This document shows, piece after piece, positions 1 through 5,777 of a stretch of 6,009 nt of DNA (within the stretch, counting starts at the first letter, position 1; each line of letters opens with the position of its first letter). The position numbers were made by a program, and so were the translations under genes. The DNA is from Planctomycetia bacterium (GTDB taxonomy: Bacteria > Planctomycetota > PLA2 > JAEUHO01). The notes under the pieces are model-generated. The model worked only from the letters and a program-made list of their open reading frames with translations. It did no database searches and was not told the origin of the DNA. The DNA is taken from assembly GCA_030618975.1 (NCBI GenBank), contig JAUXCH010000335.1, positions 1 to 6,009 of the forward strand, read 5' to 3'.

Positions 1-1
1 C

Positions 2-502
2 CGCGTGAGCCCCTGGGACGCCCTGCAGGAGACCTACCTCGAGGTCCCGGGGCGCATCGCGGACTATTTGCAGGACCCGCGGATGCCGTTCTTCCTCTGG
101 GTCCGTTTCCTGACCGCCCAGAAGCTCATGGCGCTCCACCGCCGCCATCTCGGGGCGCAGAAGCGCGACGCCCGGCGTCAGGTCTCCCGCGGGCACCCGG
201 GATTCCCGTCGGCCTCTTCCGTGACCCTCGTCAAGCACCTGCTCGCCCAGGGAACCACGCCCACGCAAGCGGTCGCACAGGGCGAGATGCGGCTGCAGCT
301 CGAGGAGGCCCTCGACGACATGGGGCCGGCCGACCGCGAGGTGCTCGTGCTCCGCCACTTCGAGGAGCTGACGAACGTCGAGGCCGCCCGTGAGCTGGGC
401 ATCGAGCCGCCCGCGGCGAGCAAGCGCTACGTGCGGGCGCTGAAGCGCCTCCGCACCGTGCTCGAAGAGCACGGTTTGCCGCCGGGCGCGAGCGAAGCGT
501 GA
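2..502 (+). CDS. ECF-type RNA polymerase sigma factor (5' end missing)
   Basis: The product is a sigma-70 family factor of the extracytoplasmic-function type, which would direct RNA polymerase to a specific promoter set. Numbering from the in-frame GTG at position 5, residues 2-13 (SPWDALQETYLE) match the end of region 2.2. Residues 27-60 (MPFFLWVRFLTAQKL through LGAQKRDARRQ) match regions 2.3-2.4. Residues 96-152 form region 4, with DREVLVLRHFEELTNVEAARELG as the start of its helix-turn-helix and ASKRYVRALKRLR as the recognition helix. Region 2.1 and the start of 2.2 are absent, and the frame is open to the left edge. The GTG at 5 therefore falls inside a conserved block and is unlikely to be the true start. 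The full protein is probably a few dozen residues longer. I see no anti-sigma gene or extra C-terminal domain. The TGA stop overlaps the next gene's start, which implies co-translation with the kinase. The family call is firm; the exact ECF subgroup is not. Confidence 0.93.
   Translation, partial: RVSPWDALQETYLEVPGRIADYLQDPRMPFFLWVRFLTAQKLMALHRRHLGAQKRDARRQVSRGHPGFPSASSVTLVKHLLAQGTTPTQAVAQGEMRLQLEEALDDMGPADREVLVLRHFEELTNVEAARELGIEPPAASKRYVRALKRLRTVLEEHGLPPGASEA
499..502 (+). promoter_or_regulatory. GTGA stop/start overlap coupling sigma factor and kinase
   Basis: The kinase GTG start (499-501) shares bases with the sigma-factor TGA stop (500-502). No strong Shine-Dalgarno is visible just upstream (only a weak GAGCGAAG), so the kinase is probably translated by ribosomes terminating on the sigma gene. 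This points to a single mRNA and a roughly fixed ratio of the two proteins. Confidence 0.75.
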
Positions 503-3500
503 CGGCACCCGACGACCCGTCGGCCGAGCTGGACCGACTCGCGGAGGAGTTCGTGGATCGCGCGCGTCGGGGCGAAGCGCCCTCGATCGAAGACTACGCC
601 GAGACGCACCCGGACCTCGCCGACGACATCCGGGAGCTCTTTCCCGTCCTCGCCATCGTGGAGGGGCTGAAGGGCGAATCCGTCCCCCGGCGATCCACGG
701 TGAACGACCTCGAACCGCCTCCCCCACCGCGCGGGCGCGCCGCGCCCGAACGCATCGGCCCGTGGCGGATCGTGCGCGAGATCGGCCGGGGCGGGATGGG
801 AACCGTCTACGAAGGGGCGGGAGAGGGCGAAGCGGCCGGCGAGCGCGTCGCCGTGAAGGTGGTGCACCCCCACCTGCTCGACCGCCCGGAGTTCGTCGCC
901 AGGTTCCTCCAGGAAGCCGAGGCGGGCCGCCGCGTCTCCCACCCGAACGTGATCGAGACCCTCGACACCGGCCTGCTCGACGCCGACGGCGACGAGGTGC
1001 CCTACATCGTCCTGGAATACGTGGAGGGTCAGAACCTCCGCGCACTCCTCGCGGAGGTGGAGGTGGTGCCCGAGCGTCTGTGCCGGCTCGTCGCCCGTCG
1101 ACTGGCCGGGGCCCTCCGTGCGGTTCACGCCGCCGGCCTCGTCCACCGGGACGTGAAGCCCGACAACGTGGTCATCACCACCGACGAGACGGTGAAGCTC
1201 ATGGACATGGGCGTGGCGGTCCTCCAGGAGGAGGCGAACCGGCTCTCCCAGACCGGGCAGTTCGTCGGGTCGCTGCTCTACGCGGCGCCGGAGCAGATTG
1301 CCGGCGAGGCCCCCGACCCGCGCTGGGACCTCTATGCCCTCGGCATCCTCCTCTACGAGCTCTCGACGGGCCGGCATCCTGCGCGGACGCTCGGCACACG
1401 CTGGCTCGCCCGCGGCAAGGGGCACCGCGGCGCAACGTCTCCGCGCGACGCGAATCCCCGGCTCTCCCCGTTCTTCGACGCCCTCGTCCGAACCCTGCTC
1501 TCTCCCGACGCCGACGGTCGCCTCGCCTCCGCGAAGGAGCTTGCTGACGTCCTGGACGAGGACGAGCGTTCGACGTGGTGGCGGTCGCGCCGGCGGGAAG
1601 CGGCCACACCCGAGGCGGCCCTGATCTCCGTGGAGCGACCGACGTCGTTCGTCGGGCGTACCGCCGAGTGGGCGCGGCTCGACGAACGACTTGCGGACGC
1701 GCGGAGCGGCACGGGCGCCGTGGTGCTCGTGCTGGGCGATGCGGGGATCGGAAAGACCCGTCTGGTCTACGAGTGGCTGACCGCGTCCCAGGACGCTCCC
1801 GAAGCGCCGCAGGTGATCGTCGTCCCCCACGGCCCGGGAGTGATCGGCGGAGACGAGGGCGGTCTCGCCGCCGCCCTGCTCGAGAAGCTCGGAACGGCCG
1901 ACCTTGAGCACCGCCTGCGGCAGCTGCTCGCGTCGCGGGCCGCGCTCGCCGCGCAGCTCGCGCGGCACCTGCGCGGGACCGCGCCCAGCGGCACGGTGCC
2001 CGATCTGGACCCCTCGTCCCTCGATGCCGCGTACCTGCACCTGCTGCGAGCGCTCGCGAAGGACCGGCCCCTCGTGCTCGTGTTCGAGGACCTGCACTTC
2101 GCGTCCGAGGAAGCGCGGTCCCGCTTCCTGCTGTTCGCACGCGCCTTCCAGCGCGACCCGGTCCTGGTCGTGGGGTCGGCGCGAAGCGTCCCCACGCCCA
2201 CGTGGGCCGCGGAGCTCGACCGGCTGCCGCACGCGGAGCGCCTGGAGCTCGGCGGGCTCGGCGAGCGCGCCTGCCGGGCTCTCGTGCGCGAAGCGGCTCG
2301 GGAGCACCCCCACCTGGACGCCCGCGTGATGGAGCTCGCCGACCGCACCGACCGCAACCCCTTCCTCCTGCTCGAGTTCGCGCGCGACTTCCTGCGCCGT
2401 CAGCCGACGACTCGAGGCGAGGACGTGCCGGAGGTGGGCATTCCGGCCTCCGTCCGGGAGTTCATCGCGGGCCGGCTCGCGGCGCTGGAGCCGGCGGATC
2501 GCGAGCTCCTCGAAGCGGCAGCGTGCTGCGGCCACGAGTTCGACCCCGTCATCGTCGCGGCGGCGTCCGGCCTGGGCAGGATCGCGGCTCTCAAGCGCTT
2601 CGGACGCCTCGAGCGCCTGCACGGACTGCTCCGGCCCGCAGAGCGCCACTATCAGTTCCAGCACCACATCGTGCAGGAAGTCCTCTACGGCGAGATCCAC
2701 CCCGCGCTCAGGGAGACCTGGCACGCCGCGCTCGGCGGCGCGCTCGAGCAGGAGGAGGGCGTACTCCCTGCGGGACCCCGCGCCCTCGCCCTGGCCACGC
2801 ACTTCCTCGAGGGTGGGCAGCCCACCCGTGCGCGACCCTATCTGCGCCAGGCTCTCGGACACCTCCGCGGAAATCGCCACGACTTCACGCGCGCCGCCGC
2901 GTTGGCGCAGCGTGCCCTCGACGAGCCGGATCTCCTGCACGGGGAGGACCGGGCGGTCGCGTTGTACCAGGTCGCCTCGCACCTCCTTTCGCGCGTCGCC
3001 TACGAACCCGCCCGGGCACCGATCGACGAAGGACTCCGGTTGGCGCGGGAGGCCGACGCGGCGGGCCTCGAAGTCGAGTTCCTCCACATCCGGGCTACTG
3101 CGGAGGAGGGCCTGGGAAACCGCGAGGCCCTGCATGCAGCCTGCCGTGCGGGCGTCGCGCGGGCACACGAGGCCGGTGACGGCGCTCGCGAAGCCTACCT
3201 GCTCTCGTACTGGGGCCTGATGCTCAAGGAGGAGAACCGTGTGGAAGAGGCGGAGGCCTGCTTCCGGCGCGGATTCTCTGCGCTCGAGAAGAACCCCGAT
3301 CCCTTCTACGAAGGTCGGCTCCTGGCGAACCTCGCGCGCACCCGCGTGTACGGGGGGGACCTGGTGGAGGGGAAGCGCCTGCTCGAACGCGCCCAGACCC
3401 TCGCGCACAGCGCCGGCGACCTGCCCACCGAGGAGCTCGTCATCCTCACGCTCGGCCAGCTCGCGGTGCGCACGGGACGCCTGGAGGACGCCATCGCCCT

Positions 3501-4398
3501 GGGGATGCGGAGCGTGGACCTGCACCGGCAGATGGGCGTGTTCCATGTGGAGATGGCACTCGCGAACGTCGCCTACTGCCTGACGGAGCTCGGGCGCTTC
3601 GACGAGGCGTACGAACGCGTGTCGGAAGCCGTGAGCCTGGCGGAGCAGGGGGCCCATCGCTTCCAGGTGGCCCAGGCCCGGCTACGCCGCGGCGTGCTGC
3701 TGACCGATCGGGGCAGGCTCTCCGAGGCGCTCGAGGACCTGCAGGGGAGCTACGAGTCGGGCCGCGACCTGCAGCTTCCGCTGCTGGTCAGGAATGCGGC
3801 GCGCGGTCTCGTCGATGCCCTCGTGCTCAGCGGGCGGATCGAGGAGGCGCGACAGGTCCTCGAGGACACGGTGGCGTTCATCGGTGAGAACGTACCCAGA
3901 GGCGTCGGCGACGTGCGAGCAGACCTCTCCGAGCGGATCGGGCGTCCCGAGGAGGCCCTCGCCTTCTGGGAGCGAGGAGCTACGAAGATCCCACCCGAAG
4001 CGCTGGGCTACGGCCCCGTCCACCTGGCGTTGGGCCGCGTGCTCTTCGACCTCGGGCGAAAGGACGAGGCGGTCGAGCCCCTGCGCGCAGCTCTCCTTTG
4101 GAGCCGGGAGAAGGGGCTGCTGCGCCAGGTGCTCCCGGCCGAGGCGCTCCTCGCCGCGATCGGCGCCGGCGACGTGCTGGCTGCGCGCGTGTCGCTGGAG
4201 CAACACGAGAGCTCCTTGTCCGTGTTCGAGCGCATGGGCTGCCACTTCGCGCTCTGGGAGGCGACGAGCGACCCCGCGCACCTCGTCGCGGCGCGGGATG
4301 CGCTGGCGATCCTGAAGGAAGGCGCGCGCCCGGAGGACCGCGAGGCGCTCGTCGAAGGCGTGGATCTGCACCGCCGGGTGGCGGCAGCCGCGATCTGA
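499..4398 (+). CDS. PknK-like Ser/Thr kinase with STAND ATPase and TPR array
   Basis: This 1299-residue protein has no visible signal peptide or membrane helix, so it is predicted to be cytosolic. Residues 10-58 form a short acidic helical segment (RARRGEAPSIEDYAETHPDL, then IRELFP). The kinase domain spans about 86-354: glycine loop GRGGMGTVY 96-104, VAVK lysine K120, HRDVKPDN 216-223 with D218, K220 and N223, metal-binding D236 in DMG rather than DFG, AAPEQ 262-266, D277 and R341. Because R217 precedes the catalytic Asp, this is an RD kinase, and S250, T252 and S258 lie in the activation segment. An AAA_16/STAND ATPase follows at about 381-600, with Walker A GDAGIGKT 413-420 and Walker B LVLVFEDLH 525-533. 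A winged-helix-like stretch covers about 648-735. TPR-like repeats spaced near 40 residues fill about 776-1205. The kinase-ATPase-repeat order resembles mycobacterial PknK, but I see no DNA-binding domain at the C-terminus. GTG 499 is chosen as the start because it overlaps the sigma stop (GTGA). The likely role is sensing through ATPase and TPR arms and phosphorylating the sigma factor or other proteins; its substrates are unknown. Confidence 0.93.
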   Translation: MTAPDDPSAELDRLAEEFVDRARRGEAPSIEDYAETHPDLADDIRELFPVLAIVEGLKGESVPRRSTVNDLEPPPPPRGRAAPERIGPWRIVREIGRGGMGTVYEGAGEGEAAGERVAVKVVHPHLLDRPEFVARFLQEAEAGRRVSHPNVIETLDTGLLDADGDEVPYIVLEYVEGQNLRALLAEVEVVPERLCRLVARRLAGALRAVHAAGLVHRDVKPDNVVITTDETVKLMDMGVAVLQEEANRLSQTGQFVGSLLYAAPEQIAGEAPDPRWDLYALGILLYELSTGRHPARTLGTRWLARGKGHRGATSPRDANPRLSPFFDALVRTLLSPDADGRLASAKELADVLDEDERSTWWRSRRREAATPEAALISVERPTSFVGRTAEWARLDERLADARSGTGAVVLVLGDAGIGKTRLVYEWLTASQDAPEAPQVIVVPHGPGVIGGDEGGLAAALLEKLGTADLEHRLRQLLASRAALAAQLARHLRGTAPSGTVPDLDPSSLDAAYLHLLRALAKDRPLVLVFEDLHFASEEARSRFLLFARAFQRDPVLVVGSARSVPTPTWAAELDRLPHAERLELGGLGERACRALVREAAREHPHLDARVMELADRTDRNPFLLLEFARDFLRRQPTTRGEDVPEVGIPASVREFIAGRLAALEPADRELLEAAACCGHEFDPVIVAAASGLGRIAALKRFGRLERLHGLLRPAERHYQFQHHIVQEVLYGEIHPALRETWHAALGGALEQEEGVLPAGPRALALATHFLEGGQPTRARPYLRQALGHLRGNRHDFTRAAALAQRALDEPDLLHGEDRAVALYQVASHLLSRVAYEPARAPIDEGLRLAREADAAGLEVEFLHIRATAEEGLGNREALHAACRAGVARAHEAGDGAREAYLLSYWGLMLKEENRVEEAEACFRRGFSALEKNPDPFYEGRLLANLARTRVYGGDLVEGKRLLERAQTLAHSAGDLPTEELVILTLGQLAVRTGRLEDAIALGMRSVDLHRQMGVFHVEMALANVAYCLTELGRFDEAYERVSEAVSLAEQGAHRFQVAQARLRRGVLLTDRGRLSEALEDLQGSYESGRDLQLPLLVRNAARGLVDALVLSGRIEEARQVLEDTVAFIGENVPRGVGDVRADLSERIGRPEEALAFWERGATKIPPEALGYGPVHLALGRVLFDLGRKDEAVEPLRAALLWSREKGLLRQVLPAEALLAAIGAGDVLAARVSLEQHESSLSVFERMGCHFALWEATSDPAHLVAARDALAILKEGARPEDREALVEGVDLHRRVAAAAI

Positions 4399-4444
4399 CG
4401 CGACCGTCTACCGGACCCTGTCTCGAGTCCCGCCCCGCTCGCAG

Positions 4445-4468
4445 TTCAAGGACAGCGCCGGCCTTGAA
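4445..4468. repeat. 7-bp perfect inverted repeat upstream of the lipoprotein gene
   Basis: TTCAAGG at 4445-4451 is mirrored by CCTTGAA at 4462-4468 across a 10-base GC-rich spacer. It lies in the 95-base gap between the kinase stop and the next gene, ending 25 bases before the GTG start and 14 bases before its Shine-Dalgarno. It could be an operator for a dimeric regulator or an RNA hairpin in the leader. No T-run follows, so an intrinsic terminator is unlikely. Seven matched bases can arise by chance in a gap of this size. The rest of the gap shows no convincing -35/-10 pair. Confidence 0.35.
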
Positions 4469-4482
4469 GAGGCGGACCCAAT

Positions 4483-4487
4483 GGAGG
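4483..4487 (+). promoter_or_regulatory. Shine-Dalgarno (GGAGG) fixing the GTG start at 4494
   Basis: GGAGG lies six bases before the GTG at 4494. It decides the start of the lipoprotein gene. The frame is open much further upstream, into the kinase gene, but only from 4494 does the protein begin with a normal export signal. Confidence 0.8.
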
Positions 4488-4493
4488 TGCACC

Positions 4494-5735
4494 GTGAATC
4501 ACCGACACGCCAACCCCACGTTTCTCGTCCTCGTGCTCCTGCTTCCTCTCCTGACCGCGACCACCGGCTGCGGTGGCGGCGGAGGCGGGGACGAGCAGGT
4601 GCCGGGCGTCGTTCGCGACGTCGCTCCGGGATCGGGCGTCGAGGCCTGGCAGGTGAGCTTCTGGGATCCCCAGATGCCGCTCGACGACACGTCCTGGGGC
4701 CGACTCCGGGTGGATCCCGCCGGGCTCGAGAAGGCAACGGGCATCCAGAAAGGGTGGCTGAACGTGGCCACCGAGCACGGCTGGGTCGTCGCCAACCTGC
4801 CCGTGCCCCCGGCTGCAGAGGGGCCGTTCACGGTCTACTTCGACCTGGGCCTCGACTCGCCGGAGCCGCTGCAGCAGATCGCGCTGCACGTGAAGCACTC
4901 GCAGCAGTCCTTCGGCCGCATCGACGATCAGCTGAAGGAGGCCACGCTGTTCCCCGTCAGCTCGTGGATGATGAATGCACGCGGCTGGGGGCCGGACGCG
5001 GAGTTCGACCCGGGGCCGGCGCCGTACTCCCTGTCCTTCCTGGCCGAGGTCCGGACGCCGCTCCTCGTGACCACCTGGACCCAGCAGCTCACCAACGAGC
5101 AATGCGCGCAGGATCAGTGCGCGCCGATGGCGGTCGCGAATGCGCTGCAGTACCTCGAGGACATGGGCGTGTGGACGGTACCGCACGTTCACGACGTGGG
5201 GCTGGGCGGCGACGCGACCCTGGTCGGGCAGCTCGACATCGCCACGGGACGCCCGTTCACCTCCCGACCGGTCGGTAGCGGCATCGGTTCGGACGAAATG
5301 GTCGACGGCACCTTCGAGTACATCTTCGACAACGGCCTCACGGGAATCCTGACGCACCGGCACCAGGACGAGGGCTACGGGTCCGATCTCCCGGCGGCCA
5401 ACTACACCGCGCACGGGAGCACCTCCCAGTACGACGGCGCCATGCCGACCTTCGCCTGGATCTGGGATCGCGTGCGCGGGGGATGCGGGGTGGTGGCCGG
5501 CTACAGCCACAGCTCCGGCGGACACATGGTCCGGGTCACCGGCGCCAAGGTCGACGACGCCGGAAACGAGTGGATGCGCTACACGCACGACCGGCTGCAG
5601 ACCGGCTCCGATCCTGCGGACACCCAGGGGCTGGAGACCGTCTGGGTCCGGCTGAGCGATCTCGACGGCGACGGGATCCTCAACCTGGGAGCCGTCGCCC
5701 GCGAGCTGCGGATCGTCTGGGCCAGCTGTCCGTAG
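4494..5735 (+). CDS. putative lipoprotein with papain-like/C39-like cysteine peptidase domain
   Basis: The product has 413 residues from a GTG start. It has a positively charged N-terminus (NHRH), a hydrophobic core at about 9-20 (FLVLVLLLPLL) and TTGC with Cys26 as a probable lipidation site, followed by six glycines as a flexible linker. The lipobox is imperfect because Thr replaces the usual Leu at -3. Residues about 45-190 are an unrecognised, probably beta-rich domain. From about 195 the pattern suits a papain-fold peptidase. Q203 lies six residues before C209 (CAPMAVANALQYL), the same spacing as the oxyanion Gln and catalytic Cys of papain. H344 sits in a GHMVRVTG strand and D366 in YTHDRLQ completes a plausible triad. 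Near the C-terminus D389, D391, D393 and N397 form a DxDxDGxxxN calcium-loop-like motif. Cys204, Cys331 and Cys412 might form disulfides. The likely location is the cell envelope, outside the cytoplasm. The peptidase call rests on motif spacing, not overall similarity, and no substrate is evident. The serpin gene follows 42 bases downstream. Confidence 0.72.
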   Translation: MNHRHANPTFLVLVLLLPLLTATTGCGGGGGGDEQVPGVVRDVAPGSGVEAWQVSFWDPQMPLDDTSWGRLRVDPAGLEKATGIQKGWLNVATEHGWVVANLPVPPAAEGPFTVYFDLGLDSPEPLQQIALHVKHSQQSFGRIDDQLKEATLFPVSSWMMNARGWGPDAEFDPGPAPYSLSFLAEVRTPLLVTTWTQQLTNEQCAQDQCAPMAVANALQYLEDMGVWTVPHVHDVGLGGDATLVGQLDIATGRPFTSRPVGSGIGSDEMVDGTFEYIFDNGLTGILTHRHQDEGYGSDLPAANYTAHGSTSQYDGAMPTFAWIWDRVRGGCGVVAGYSHSSGGHMVRVTGAKVDDAGNEWMRYTHDRLQTGSDPADTQGLETVWVRLSDLDGDGILNLGAVARELRIVWASCP

Positions 5736-5756
5736 GTCGAACGCATCGAGTAGGCT

Positions 5757-5771
5757 GGCTCCCCAGGAGCC
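5757..5771 (+). promoter_or_regulatory. perfect hairpin enclosing the serpin ribosome-binding site
   Basis: GGCTCC (5757-5762) pairs with GGAGCC (5766-5771) around a three-base CCA loop. The right arm contains most of the serpin Shine-Dalgarno. A competing pairing, AGGCT 5752-5756 with AGCCT 5768-5772, uses the same right arm. The hairpin could hide the ribosome-binding site or act as a weak 3' end for the lipoprotein mRNA. It has no T-run, so it is not a standard terminator. Whether it matters in vivo cannot be told from sequence. Confidence 0.4.
5765..5769 (+). promoter_or_regulatory. Shine-Dalgarno (AGGAG) of the serpin gene
   Basis: AGGAG lies eight bases before the ATG at 5778, a suitable spacing. 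It supports that ATG as the start and shows that the 42-base gap after the lipoprotein gene is a translation-initiation region. Confidence 0.75.
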
Positions 5772-5777
5772 TCCACG

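Noticed and set aside
5..7. GTG at position 5 as the true start of the sigma factor
   Set aside because: It falls within conserved region 2.2, the codon before it (Arg) continues the family pattern, and region 2.1 would be missing. The gene most likely starts left of the window.
427..3657. A 1076-codon open frame on the minus strand opposite the kinase gene
   Set aside because: It is Arg/Glu/Gly/Val-rich with no recognisable domain and lies wholly opposite a gene with clear motifs. GC-biased codons on the + strand leave few stops in this antisense frame, so it is a shadow.
4399..4444. A promoter for the lipoprotein gene in the first half of the gap
   Set aside because: I found no convincing -35/-10 pair for a housekeeping or ECF sigma factor. 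Without the promoter of the sigma gene itself there is no autoregulatory motif to compare.
4098..4493. Upstream extension of the lipoprotein reading frame into the kinase gene
   Set aside because: The added stretch is Arg/Gly/Pro-rich shadow sequence and would bury the signal peptide. The GGAGG at 4483-4487 supports GTG 4494 as the start.
5736..5777. An intrinsic terminator between the lipoprotein and serpin genes
   Set aside because: The hairpin here has a short stem, no T-run after it, and overlaps the serpin Shine-Dalgarno. It reads better as a leader structure.
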